Source of the DNA: Ciborinia camelliae
Taxonomy: Eukaryota > Ascomycota > Leotiomycetes > Helotiales > Sclerotiniaceae
DNA: 64,000 nucleotides
Assembly (NCBI GenBank): GCA_025890175.1
Contig: JANPYM010000006.1
Span: forward strand, 2,058,565 to 2,122,564
Direction: 5' to 3'
Under the pieces are notes generated by a model. The model was not told the origin of the DNA and did not search any database. It worked only from the letters and a program-made list of their open reading frames with translations. The position numbers and the translations under genes are program-made. Shown in pieces: positions 50,111 through 61,564 of the stretch (position 1 is its first letter; each line of letters opens with the position of its first letter).

Positions 50111-50150
<40 letters not shown>
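50067..50150. repeat. GC hairpin patch and (AAAT)n microsatellite
   Basis: CGAGCGTAGCGAGG is followed by GGGTTTGGGGGCTTGCCCC, which contains a small hairpin (GGGGGC/GCCCC). Directly after it comes an 11-copy AAAT run at about 50,107-50,149. Confidence 0.7.
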
Positions 50151-51288
50151 AATATATTATTTTAATTTTAATAATATTAATAATATTAATAATATTAATA
50201 ATTATATAGAAAAAGAAAATAAAAGATTCTTTGAATACATAGTCTGAAAATCTATTTTCCGCGACGGCTAGTAATTAAATAGAATTTTTTTGTATAAAAT
50301 TTTTTTATTATTTTATTTAATTTTTGTATTTCGTTATTAATATTTTTTGTTTATAATATTTATTATAAAAATAATAAAAATTTAAATGTTTTTTTGTTTT
50401 AAAATTATTAAAAAAAAATTAATATTAATTATATTAATATATAATAAAATTAAGTTTATAAAAATAAAAATTAAATTATTATTAAATATAAAAATCTTAA
50501 TAATTTTTTGTTTTAAAATAATTTTTAATATAAAATATATTATATTATTAATTTTTAAAAATATATTTTTTATTTTTATATTTTTTGTTAAAAATATAAA
50601 TCTTAATTAGTTTTTTGGGAATTTGATTTTTAATATATTGAAATATAAATAAAATTTTAATTTGAAAAATATAATCTTTGTTTTTATATAAATTATAATT
50701 TTATATTATTATATTTATTTATTTTTTATTAATATTTAATAAAATATATTTATAATATAAAATATTATAATATTAATATAATTGTATATTTAAATTTAAA
50801 TAAATTTTTTTATATAATTAATTGTAATTTTAAAGATTTTGTTATTAAAAGTTTTTATTTTGTATAATTAAAGTAAGGATATAAATTCGATTTATTTTGT
50901 TTTATAAATAAATGTAATAATAATTTTATTAATAAAATTTTTATTGAAATAATATATATTAAAAAAAATTAATATTAATATCTTTATTTTTTCAAATAAT
51001 TTATTAATAGATTTTGTTATTTTGTTTGTAAGTATAAATTTAATAAATATAGAATTATAATTAATTAATATAAATTAATAAGATTATAATTTTAAGAAAT
51101 TCTTAGAATTAAATTATAATTATATTATAATTTTTAATGTATTTAAATTAAAAATTATTTTTTTCCTTATTATAATATAATTTTATTTGATTTAAATATA
51201 TTTTTTTTTGTAAAACAATTTTTAATAAAATAACTAATTTTTTTGTAAATAAAATAAACGTTTTTTATTTATAATTTTATTTATTTAT
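50151..51288. other. A/T-rich decayed DNA
   Basis: No gene. The 74-codon frame at 50,386 is A/T-codon noise. Unassigned repeat remains. Confidence 0.5.
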
Positions 51289-51386
51289 TGTTACGCTAAC
51301 ACTAGCTGCACAGGCACAATCAGTACATAGTCATCCTAGATAGCATAATAAGAACTTCGTCCTTCTTACACACTTTCACTGTACCA
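51289..51386. mobile_element. Very short solo LTR (LTR-E, 98 bp)
   Basis: TGTTACGCTAACACTAGC...CACTGTACCA, flanked by the 5 bp duplication TTTAT at 51284-51288 and 51387-51391. It is a normal-composition island in the A/T desert with TG...CA ends. At 98 bp it is in the size range of LTRs from miniature (TRIM/SMART-type) elements. No other copy is seen here, so the call rests on the ends, the duplication and the composition. Confidence 0.7.
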
Positions 51387-53334
51387 TTTATGTATAAAGG
51401 TTTTAGTTTTTTTTTTTAAATTTTAAATAATAAAATTAAAAATATTTTTTTTTTTTTAATTTTTTTTTTATATTTTAATTTATATTTTTTGATTATACTT
51501 AATTGCTTAATATTTATAATTATTATATTAATCTTATATTTCAAATTTTGAATTGTTATATATTTATATAAAAAGATTATAATTTGTTTTATATTTTTAT
51601 TAATTTTATATTAAAAATTATTAATTATAATTTTTTTAATAAATTTAAATTTAACAAAAAATTATTAAAATTCTTTTTAAAATCAAATAAATAATTATTT
51701 GTTTTAAAACAATTTGCAATATTTAATTTAAATTGTTTTAATTTTATTATTATTCCTATAAATTTATATAAAAATTTTGAATATCTTTTTTATTAATATA
51801 AAAAAATTTAAATTATTAATTTTAAATCGAAATACAAAATAAACAATAATTTCGTTATTAATTTATAATAATATATATATTATATAATTAATTAATATAT
51901 AAAAATTATTTATATTTAACTTTTAAATTATTTAAAATTATTAAAATTTATATTAAAAAATTTATTATTCGTCTTTATTAATTTTAAATTTAATTAAATT
52001 AAAAAAGATTTGTATTAATTAATAAAGATAAAGATTAATTATAATTATAATAATTATTTTTTTTATATTTTTTTTAAATTGTTGAATAATAATAATAAAA
52101 CTAATAATCTTTTGTTAATATACTTTTTAAATAATAATAAGTTTATTAATTTTTGTATTAAAATTAGAAATCTATATATTTTAATTAAAAATAATTAAAA
52201 TTTTGTTTTTTGCAATATTATTAAAATTAATAATAAAACTATTAATAATTTTAAATTTTTTTTTTAATTTAAAAATTAATATTTTTTGATTATTATAAAA
52301 CGAAATAAGTTTATTATAAATTATTATAATATTATTATATTTATAAAATATATTATTTATTTAAACAAATATAAAAATTAATTATTTTAAATTAAAATTT
52401 TTTAATTTTTTAATTTTTTTAAAATTTTTTAATTAAAAAATAATATTAAATTTGTTTTTCTTTAAAAAAAAATTATATCAAATATAAACCCTATTATTAT
52501 TAATAATATTATTAAATAATAAAAAAATTATAATAAAATTAAAATTATATTTAAATAATAATATAACGTTTTTTGTTAATAAATTATAATTGTTTTATAT
52601 TAAAAAAAAGATTTTTAATAATTAAAAAAAATGTATTTAATTAATTATTATTTTATTAAAAAAATATATTATTTAAAAAAATAATTTGATTTTAAAATGA
52701 TTATAAACAAAAATAAATAAAAAAATTATTTTATTATTAATAAAACAATTTTTTTGTTTTAGTTTAAAAATAAATATAAAATTTATTATAATTTGTTTGA
52801 AAATAAATATAAATAAATGTTTAATTAATAATATACAAATATAATTAATATTTTAATAAATATTTTGTTATATAAGATTTATTATAATTTATTTGAAAAT
52901 AAATATAAATAAATATTTAATTAATAATTATATATTTTGATAAATATTTTATAATATAAAATTTATTATTATTTGATAATTCAAATAATTTATTTATATT
53001 AAAATTCTGATTTATAAAGTTGTTATTATTATAAATTGTTATAAATCTATATTTTATAAAGATTTTATTATAACGTTTTAAAGTTATTTTGTTTTTTGAT
53101 ATATTATAAAAACTTTATTATAATATTCTTAAACTATTTTATATAATTATAAAGTTGATATTGTTGCAGTTTATTACGAATTTGTATTTTTTTAATTAAA
53201 AGACTAAATATTTATAAATACTTAAATAATTATTAAAAAACATTTTCAAAAATATAAATTCTAAAATACAAAATTGTTTTATAAATTTTTTATATTTTTT
53301 ATAAAAATATAAAATGAAATAAGTATAGTTTTTA
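51387..53334. other. A/T-rich decayed DNA
   Basis: About 1.9 kb without genes. An approximately 100 bp unit (ATAAATATAAATAAATGTTTAATTAATA type) is repeated twice at about 52,770-52,980. Otherwise unassigned. Confidence 0.5.
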
Positions 53335-53522
53335 TATTATATATATTATATAAAATCATGAAAATGAAATCGTAGATATACAATCTGATAAAAGAATTAT
53401 ATTGAAAAGGAAAGGATCCTTTTGGAAAAAACATTATCTAATATAGACGTTGATCATGTGACCATGGTGGTCATATGATCAATCACGTGACTGTCATACT
53501 AGGCAGGGGCCTTGGCGTGACA
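53335..53522 (+). mobile_element. LTR-C copy with one-sided RIP damage (188 bp)
   Basis: Same length as 39244-39431 and colinear base for base. The first 26 bases differ only by C-to-T and G-to-A changes (every G and C before position 53,358 is lost), while the remaining 160 bases are almost unmutated. No matching target duplication: TTTTA left, GGATA right. Confidence 0.85.
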
Positions 53523-54161
53523 GGATATAAAAAATAATATTAATAAAAAACTAAGAATTCGAATTTTGAATTATAGAAATAAAAAGGATATAAATATTTT
53601 AAATAATAAAAAATAAAAAATTTAGTTATTTAATAAAGAAATTAATAAAAAAAAGTTTTTTTTATATTAAAAAAGAAATTTTAGATGTAAAATTTTAAAA
53701 ATAAAATTATTAAAATAATTAATAATATTTAATTAATGTTTATTAAATATTTGTAAAGTTTTTAATAAATTAAAAAAAATAAAATAATATAAATATATAA
53801 TATTAAATATGTTTTATTTAAAAATGATATTTTATTAATAATATAAATTTTAAATTAATAAAAAATAAATTATTATTTAAAAATTGTTATTTATGTAAAA
53901 GAATAGTTGTAAAAATATAAATTGAATAAATATCTTAATATATATAGATAGTAGGTTTTAGTGAATAAGATTTTTTGAATAAAATATTTTAAAAAAGAAA
54001 GTTTTATTATAAATTTAAAAACAATAAAAACAAAAAAATATTTAAATAAAAAATTCAAATTTAAAGTTAATATATTAATAATTATTAATATTTAATATTA
54101 ATTAATAACAAATCTTTAATATAATATTTAATTTTTAATTATTTAGTATATATAAAAATAA
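53523..54161. other. A/T-rich decayed DNA
   Basis: No gene; unassigned. Purine-rich start after LTR-C (GGATATAAAAAATAATATTAAT). Confidence 0.45.
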
Positions 54162-54513
54162 TGTTAAAATAGAAAATACAAGAAATCAACTAAATTAATA
54201 TTAGCCTAAAAACTTTTCATTACTTTTTAAATAAAATTCCTATTATCTTTTAAATAATCAGCAATACATTATCAATTATTATTTAAATAACAATACCTTG
54301 TTCAATATAAAACTTTATATATTCCCGAAGCTTTTTTTGTTTAACTATAAAAACCCGTTTTTATATATATCAAATAATTTAAAAATTAAACGTTATATCG
54401 AAAATTTATTGTCAATCATTATCAAACATTAACGATTATCAATATATCAGCTTTAAATCTAAATTCTATACCCAAACAGTTCTTTTGTTTTTATTATCTT
54501 TAGATTTGTAATA
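54162..54513 (+). mobile_element. LTR-2 copy (352 bp), probably solo
   Basis: TGTTAAAATAG...GATTTGTAATA. The flanking five bases are AATAA and AATAG, a target duplication with one G/A difference as RIP would produce. Intermediate level of mutation between the 4722 and 23569 copies. Confidence 0.8.
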
Positions 54514-54540
54514 AATAGATTTTTAAAATTAAATAAAAAA

Positions 54541-54713
54541 GGTTTTGAAAATATATAAAGCTTTATATTGGATAGAGTATTATTATTTTAATAATGATTA
54601 ATAATATATTATTAATTATTTAAAAAAATAATAATAATTTTATTTAGAAAAATAATAAAAAGTTTTTGGTTCAATATTAATCTAATTGATTCCTTACATT
54701 TTCTATCTTAACA
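54541..54713 (-). mobile_element. Partial LTR-2, inverted
   Basis: The minus strand starts TGTTAAGATAG at 54713 and follows LTR-2 for about 170 bases (ATGTAAGGAATCAATTAG...). It lies head to head with the truncated LTR-A at 54715. Confidence 0.75.
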
Positions 54714-54714
54714 A

Positions 54715-54884
54715 TAGTACTCGCTTAGTACTATGCGCTAGGCACTAGCGCCAGTTCAGTACAGCTACCTAGGTCTATATAAGGTTTAGCTATTCTGCAC
54801 CTTCTTCTAGCATTAGAATCTAGATTTTCATCAATACGAACCTAGTTGCTTATTCATTAAGATTTCCAAGTCGTCCTCGTGATA
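54715..54884 (+). mobile_element. Partial LTR-A (bases 105-274 of the family)
   Basis: TAGTACTCGCTTAGTACTATGC...CCTCGTGATA, nearly identical to 46811-46980. The 5' part is missing; it is replaced by the inverted LTR-2 end. Confidence 0.85.
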
Positions 54885-55004
54885 ATATGCCCGCGTTTCG
54901 TAGATATATAAGCTTATAGATCGATCTATAATCGATCTATATACTTTTTATAATATATTACCTTATTATTGATATATCAATTATATCATCGAGGTGATCC
55001 AACA
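54885..55004 (-). mobile_element. Partial RIP-mutated LTR-B
   Basis: The minus strand reads TGTTGGATCACCTCGATG...GCGGGCATAT, the first two thirds of LTR-B (19571 onward), including mutated forms of the first two hairpins. It ends inside the second hairpin, exactly at the join with LTR-A. Confidence 0.8.
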
Positions 55005-55199
55005 CTAATGCTAGAAGAAGATGCAGAATAGCTGAATCTTATATAGATCTAGGTAGCTGTATTGAACTGACGCTAGTGCCTAGCGCATAATACTAAGCGA
55101 GTTCTATGCTTAGAACCTAATACTATAGGAATGAAGAGCATTCACCACCGGGCACGTGATCGTAGGTCACGTGACCCGTACCCCTGTAACTTCGTCACA
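55005..55199 (-). mobile_element. Partial LTR-A, inverted (bases 1 to about 206 of the family)
   Basis: The minus strand starts TGTGACGAAGTTACAG at 55199 and follows LTR-A to CTTCTAGCATTAG at 55005. With 54715-54884 it forms an inverted LTR-A pair around the LTR-B fragment. It marks the right edge of the repeat desert. Confidence 0.85.
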
Positions 55200-55860
55200 T
55201 ATATACTCTTTTTTGCCTTTCTAAGTTATCTATTTTGTTGTTTGTAATCCACACTATTAAGGCATGACAAAGCAGGTCTCTAATATCCCCCTTCACGCTG
55301 CCTGGAAAGAGACGACCGACCTCACTCCCATTTTTTGAGAGGGGGACGGTGAGTCGGTGACCCATCACTCTCGTATTAGAATGGAGAATCAGAGATGAAG
55401 CTGTGCTTGATGAGGGTTTGTGGTTGCTTTGTTGCTTTTCCTCTTTAGTTGATCTGTCTGGTGATGATGATGGCGGCGGGAGTACATGCCATGCAAGGAT
55501 ATATATATTGCGTTATTACGATGCACACCTGTTTTCCAGTAGTGATGGCAACTTCTAAAATGTTGTATGTATATGTTCACCGACCTGTGATTGAGTGGTA
55601 CTGTAGTACGATATCCCCTATATGCACCGTCAACAACACGACATGGGATATTATCCATGAAGTTTTGACTAGTCAGCCGGAACCTAGGCATCGTTTGTCG
55701 GTTTTCATCCTCTGGGTTATGATTCAATAGATACCTAGTTAGCTTGATAAGTTCACGTTTATTCATGACTTCATCTTAGCATAATATAATAGCATGGTAA
55801 GCATATGCGAAGAACCATCTTTGATATGCTATCATATCCCATCAAAAACCACACCTAACT
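55200..55860. other. Intergenic region at the border of the right gene island
   Basis: Normal composition. Two overlapping ORFs (55389-55766 minus, 55449-55730 plus) have no recognisable protein features, so I do not call a gene. It lies directly downstream of the kinase gene and probably contains its 3' UTR and terminator. Confidence 0.5.
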
Positions 55861-57352
55861 TCAATCATCACCTCTATTATCGATCAAAAATGCCCACCCA
55901 TTCCTCGTGCACCAATCACTATCCCTCCACCACCCATTCACCACCAGATCTCGACCTAGCTCCACACACCCCTCAACTTGTTCCGATGTTCCCCACCCAG
56001 GAACTCTCGGTCCCCAGCATATCAAATGACAACCAATATAAACCAACATCTTCCATCGCTTATCTTCATCAATTGATCCATAGCCATCAAGAAACGAAAC
56101 GAGTATTTGATTGCCTGCTGGGATAGACTTGAAGTATGTGAGCATGTATAGTTCTGCGCACATCTGAGCGAGGTCAAAGATCGGAGTCGCAAGGTGTGAG
56201 AGCTCGTGATCAGTTATGAAGATAGGTATTGGCGTTAGTGTGCTGGGAGATATGATGGTGTTGGGTAGGAGAACGCTGGGTTTAGAGTTAGTGGTTCATA
56301 TATATCTTCACATAACCATCATCGTGGGAGTTGAAATTGAGAGAAAGAAAGAAAGCCCAGAAGTGAATAAACTTACTTCCCGCACCAAAAATCACCATGA
56401 ATCAACTCCCTGGTTCCATCTCCACCCCCTTCCACCCACTGCAACATCTCCCTCTCTACCTCCTCACATACATCTCTACTCGCTTCCAGAATCTTTGGGA
56501 AGTGGTCAATCATCGCTACTAGACTAGTATAATTAATCGCCAACTTCAAAGTCCTCATAGCATGGTTTCCCACCATGATCTCTCGTAATCCACTTTGTGC
56601 GGGAGCATTGGCCCAGCTATGGAAATTCTTCAGCCAATTTCCAAGTGAGTGGCCGAGAGCGGAAGCCGTTGAGGGGCTTATAGTACTGTGGTGTTCTAGG
56701 ATGTAGGATTTGAGATTGGTACAGGTTAGAGAGGGGTGATGGGTATGAATTTGTGTGTGGGTAGTGGGGTCATAATAGAGGAGAGCGGGGGTGGAGATTG
56801 AGATATTATTCTTAGGGGTAAACTGAGTGGGGAATGTAGAGAGGTATGTGAGTAGTTGGGATTCGTAGAACTTTGTCCAAATTGTTAGGATTTTATGGAT
56901 TCTTGAGGGGAAGAAGGGGAAGAAGGGGAAGAAGGGGAAGAAGGGGAAGAAGGGGAAGAAGGGGAAGAAGGGGAAGAAGGGGAAGAAGGGGAAGAAGGGG
57001 AAGAAGGGGAAGAAGGGGAAGAAGGGGAAGAAGGGGAAGAAGGGGAAGAAGGGGAAGAAGGGGAAGAAGGGGAAGAAGGGGAAGAAGGGGAAGAAGGGGA
57101 AGAAGGGGAAGAAGGGGAAGAACTCACAGCTCGTGTGGGAGTAATTTTGAATTCTTTGTTGGAGAATAGATAGGCTTTGGTGTGTTTAACGATTACGAAT
57201 GTTGTGCCGTCGGGAAGAGATTTGGTCAAAGTTCCACGATAGAGGAAATTTGAACTGCCTCCTGGAAGTGGCGTGAGAGTTGTACAAGCATACTGGGTCT
57301 TTCTGAGTGATTCTTGTACCAGTTGGGATATGAAGGCTTGAGATTCGGACAT
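55861..57352 (-). CDS. APH/choline-kinase-like phosphotransferase, three exons
   Basis: Exons on the minus strand: 57352-57128, 56870-56377 and 56275-55861, giving 377 codons. Intron 1 (57127-56871, 257 nt) starts GTGAGT, has branch point CCTAAC and ends AAAG. Intron 2 (56376-56276, 101 nt) starts GTAAGT, has branch point CACTAAC and ends CCCAG. Splicing restores one continuous kinase frame across both junctions. Motifs: GGSSNFLYRG (31-40, nucleotide-loop position), Lys56 in VIVKHTK, Glu78 in FYESQLL, the catalytic loop HGDFWCGN (233-240, Asn240 completed by splicing) followed by VLL, and Asp262 in ITDHE (metal-binding Asp). 'FDLAQMCAELYML' follows, as in fungal APH-family proteins. The predicted activity is ATP-dependent phosphorylation of a small molecule; the substrate is unknown, and drug resistance should not be assumed. 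No signal peptide; probably cytosolic. Intron 1 is mostly a 9 bp minisatellite. The ATG at 57352 follows a CAA-rich leader. Confidence 0.85.
56906..57121. repeat. 9 bp minisatellite (GGGGAAGAA)n inside intron 1 of the kinase gene
   Basis: About 24 near-perfect copies. In the sense of the gene the unit is TTCTTCCCC, and it starts immediately after the GTGAGT donor. If the intron is retained, the 9 nt unit keeps the frame and encodes (Ser-Ser-Pro)n until a TAA just past the array. The plus-strand open frame encoding (Arg-Gly-Arg)n is an artefact of the repeat. Confidence 0.95.
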
Positions 57353-57420
57353 GATTGTTCTTGTTGTTATTGTTGTTGTTGTTCAAAGTGAAGTCGATAC
57401 TTTTTATTATCAACACCCCC

Positions 57421-60312
57421 CCTTTCTGTGGTATTTGAAGGGAACTGCAAAAAAGTAAGGATATAAATATGGATATTGCTCTTATGGATATTGCTCTTAT
57501 GGATATTGCTCTTCAAATAATTTACAGCTTCCGGCAAGAGAACTTGACCGCAACTATATACATAACTACAGTCGGTAAGATCTTACCAATTCGTCTACAC
57601 GTGACTCTGACACCCCTTCAAATCTTTCATCCATGAGTCACACCGAGAGTTTTTGATGGAGGTAGGTATTCATATTCATGAATGAGGTAACAGGAAAACC
57701 AGTGAGACAGCTACATAGGTAAGGGTATAGCTGTATGTTCAAGACAGAATGAATGCGACAATATGTAACACGAAGTAACCTTACCGGTATGGGAATCTGA
57801 ACATCACCTCATCTGTCCTGGTAATTGAATATCGTTTCTTCAAAAGTGGGTGACTCAGCTCAAATGGAACCTCAAAGTGCGATAAACTATCGCGTCATTG
57901 ATTTATTCAATATCTCCTCTACTCCATATACTGGGCTTGCAGGAACTGTTCAGAGCGTCTCCCTCTACATGTATTGTAGGGGGGTTTATAACTGCAGTCC
58001 ACGTCTCTCGGTCATGGTTCAGCTAGTGATCATGACAACTGAAGCAAACTGAACAATGATAACCTCTGGAAATGTAGGGTATTTATGCCTTGCTTCGTCG
58101 AGGTGAGCATGAGATTGGAGAGTCAGTGGGACATGGGTTTATATTGACTAATTTTCGTAGTCTCAGAGCACACCTCATCAGGAGCCCTTACCACACTCTG
58201 GTTGAGGAGTTCAATATCCCAAAGTATCCAAGTGCATATATCGGTGTAACCCGTCCAATTCATAACAATTTTGCAGTTGCCTGGTATTAATAAAATTACG
58301 TTAACCGCTGGGGCGTTATATAGTCTCCAAAATGTAGGTAACACCGCAGTTTCTGTTCTTCTTCGGGTATTTGCTCCAGATACCCGGAAAAACGACGACT
58401 TAGAAATCTCAACATATTACCAATTACCTTCTGATCTCTTGAACCTCAGAAGAAATCGCACCGTACGAGACAGAAAGAGCTATGTTAGTAGATTAATTTA
58501 GCCATGATGGTAACGCAGTTCTAGGACTACCATCCATTTCACGGGTTGGGCAGCTTCGCAATAGTCAAGTGACAAGCCGTGGCCCCATTTTCATACAGCA
58601 TGCCAACAAGTATGCTGAGCTAGTCCTGGACTACTATTCTTTTGCCAATCTCACGGAGGAATCATACAAATAAGCATGAAGTTTCCATGACCATTTTATA
58701 CAGTGTCCCAAACATTAGTTCAATTATTTAATGCAAGTGCATTGGCAATGTGGCCCAGCAGTCCAGCAGTCCAGGAGCCCAGAGACGCTGACTTGGAGAT
58801 TTACTTGCGGAACTAGATTAGTGCAATGACTGCCAGGCGCATACAAGTGCTCGACGGTATGCGTGGTTAGGGAAAAGGCAAGTCGAATATCTTCTGATAA
58901 CTTTTTTTGCAGACGAAATATTGATTTGAAATGCTTTTATGAGGTAAAAGTACACGTAGACTCTCATGAATGTCACACCAGATAGGGGTTGGTATTATTG
59001 CGTATTACCAAAAAGGGGAGCATGTTAATTCATGCCCATATTTTCTAGTCTATGTCTCTAATTTAAATTGTTTCTCCCTGGCCTTCTTTCGTAAGAATAA
59101 TTTCAGCAACATACAATTCCAACCCCAGCTCTCACAGCCCCGAAATCACATATGTGTAGAATGCGCTACGTTCTATTTGGTCAAAACACGTTCTTAAGTT
59201 GGCTGTTCAAGCTTTCTCCCAATGTATGGCCTGCACTGACAGAAAAAAATAACTGTAGCTTATAAATGTGCATGTCATGCAAGACTGTCTGAGAATGTAT
59301 CTTATGAGTATATGCGAAGAGAACCTAGCTAGGCTTTACGCTGCAACACTCATGTACCTCGATACCGCAAGTAAAGTCAGTATCTTTGGAAGGTGATTGC
59401 CAATCAATATTGACAAGCTCAGGCCTATTTGTGCAAGGAGAAATTATTGGTCTTGATCTTTCAATTAGAAAGAAGAGATTCGAAAGCGTATGTATCAAGA
59501 AGATCCGATGGGAGGAAATTCAGGAACAAACAAGTAGTTGCACTGGTAAGACCAGACCACGTAGATGGTATTCGCTAATCCCTTACCCGCTTCACAGAAA
59601 AACATGAAAGAAGACTTTGACTGAAAAGAGACTCCATGTCAACAAAAGAACTATAAAAAAATAAATTGCGAATCAACACTTGAAGTATAACACATCTTCT
59701 ACATCTACATCAACTTTGCAGAAGAGTCTTCCGACATCTTCGTTCACATTTTAAATTAATACATCCGCGAAATACTGAAAATTGTAGAGAATACTGTATA
59801 CAGTCTTAGCCGTTAGGGGGTATGATTTATCATCCAACTGTGTCGATCTATGAGGGATGTATGAGAACTGGTGGGCTATTTTTGACATATTAGATTAAAT
59901 GGTAGATTTGGCGCAACATTTCTGTCCACTTTGCTTGTTCTTTGCTTGTTGTTGCTTCTAAGATGTTATCAGGGACCCGGTGGAGCTTTGATTTTCAAAC
60001 CCTCGCCTTGAAGGTTCCCCGAGGTCTGAATATGAGAAGCAAGACGTCGAAATGACCAAACCATACATATAAAACTAATCTTGGAGGTTCATGTTTACAT
60101 GTATAATTGCAGATACTGCAGGTTTATCTAGTTTATTTATCGCCAAGATACATAAAAACTGCCTCTAATGTGCGCCGTCTTTCATCGATAATGAATTTCC
60201 TCAATCATTGCGCTCGCTCCCCAATTGAATACCCCATTAATTCATCTCAGACTCAAGTTGAAAAATATTATGCAGTCGTTAACTTCCCAACAATTCGAAA
60301 TCCAAACCTGGT
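57421..60312. other. Region with short unresolved ORFs, possible gene remnant
   Basis: Normal composition and no protein family that I recognise. 57469-57513 is three copies of the 15-mer ATGGATATTGCTCTT, upstream of the kinase gene. At 58,103-58,160 a good intron signal exists on the plus strand (GTGAGC ... GACTAAT ... CGTAG). After it an open stretch continues to about 58,503 if a very short 33 nt GT...CAG intron (58244-58276) is removed; it includes the plausible peptide run GALYSLQNVGNTAVSVLLRV. A further open stretch, about 59,389-59,545, ends at a GTAAGA donor. These may be exons of an unrecognised or decaying gene, but I cannot assemble one. Confidence 0.35.
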
Positions 60313-61564
60313 TTATTCTGTAGACTCGGGACTCTTAGAATGATAAAGCACGGATCGAATAGACGGAGCAATTCCCCATTCATTTCCTACACGAGAAAAC
60401 GGCTTTACCACATTATCTTCTAGGTCTTCTTCTGGCACCAGTACCAAAGGTAATCCATGCAGTTCCAAGTAACTCTGACACCAATGGACACCCCAGTACT
60501 TCTTGAAATTATCAGTTCGGCGTTGGGCATCTTCGCTAAGTGCGTAGGCCTTCATAACTAAGGATAGGTCACTGCACTTCTTTGTGCCGATGGTCTTATA
60601 ATTGGCGAGATATCCAGACATACCAAGACATAATTCATCTGTCTCCTTGGTGCAGTTTGCAGAGAGCAAATACTTCATGGTTGGCATCCTTTCGATGATT
60701 GTGTTGCAGAGATTTGGGCGGGGTCTTGGAGGAGGACCGAAAACTGACTTGATCAGTCCTGGTATCATGGCAACCATATCAAGCTTTTCGAGATCCCGAG
60801 TACTGTTGATAAAACTCTCAAGCCTTTCAACTGGCAGTCTGGATGGTCCAACGTTGATGAAGACATTGGTCAACAAGAGAGGAATGTCAAAACCGAATCT
60901 GAAGTAAATGCGGCCATTATCGGAGGTGGTACCAAAAGATAATGAATAGAATCTCAACGCCTCAGTTCTAGAGACACTGCAGACGTGCAAGGCTACTGGA
61001 ATCAAACTAGTGCTTTCGCAAGTGTTATTTTGGTCGTCGTATTTTATGGCAGTAACTCTTGGCCCTGGCAGGGTACATATCCAGATCTTCCGTTGTATCT
61101 CAAGGGGGAACCTGGAGTACTGTTCAAAGCCCTGTTTCTCGGATTTACGATTGAATCGCATGGTGTCTAGATCGTGCCCTGATGTGGGTGAGGTTATCAA
61201 AGTGCTGGTCAAGGCAGTTGTAAAGGTGAGGCTCAGGGCAGTTGAAAAGGTCGATGCAATCTTGGTACTAAGCAATGTCTGCAATGGTGAGATCGGAGCT
61301 ATGCTAACTGTATTTGGAAGTTCTATAAAAGAGGTCGTTAGAAACATATAGTTAGCAGACGTTGAGGGAGATTGAAGTACCTATGTAAGAGTATTTTTCT
61401 CTCACTTTTTGTAGTAAAAGGTTTTCGATAGAAACATTGGCATGCGGATGGGGTGTATCTATAGGAGTTAGATTTAGAGAACAAGTGTCAATGAATGATC
61501 GCTTACCGTTTTGGGAGTACTTGTCTCTGACCTGCCGTAGTAGAAGTTCTTCGATAGGATCCAT
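60313..61564 (-). CDS. 2EXR-domain protein, three exons
   Basis: Exons on the minus strand: 61564-61507, 61458-61381 and 61322-60313, giving 381 codons. Intron 1 (48 nt) is GTAAGC...TCTAACTCCTATAG and intron 2 (58 nt) is GTACTT...GCTAAC...TTTTATAG. Both are phase 1 and keep the frame. Residues about 109-140 match the 2EXR pattern: F-x5-FPLEIQRKIW (ends at W126) followed by LPGPRV (130-135). 2EXR proteins are a large family in filamentous ascomycetes, especially Leotiomycetes; no biochemical function is established. Exons 1 and 2 encode a duplicated segment, IEELLLRQVRDKYS and IENLLLQKVREKYS. Residues about 50-95 are Ser/Thr/Leu-rich. There is no signal peptide. The third exon alone could begin at an ATG at 61347, but the spliced model is better supported. 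Confidence 0.85.

Noticed and set aside
55389..55766. 125-codon minus-strand ORF with an ATG start
   Set aside because: No domain, odd His/Asn/Arg-rich composition, and a competing plus-strand frame. It probably lies in the 3' flank of the kinase gene.
56873..57169. Plus-strand ORF encoding Arg-Gly-Arg repeats
   Set aside because: It is the antisense reading of the intronic minisatellite of the kinase gene, and it opens at a non-ATG codon.
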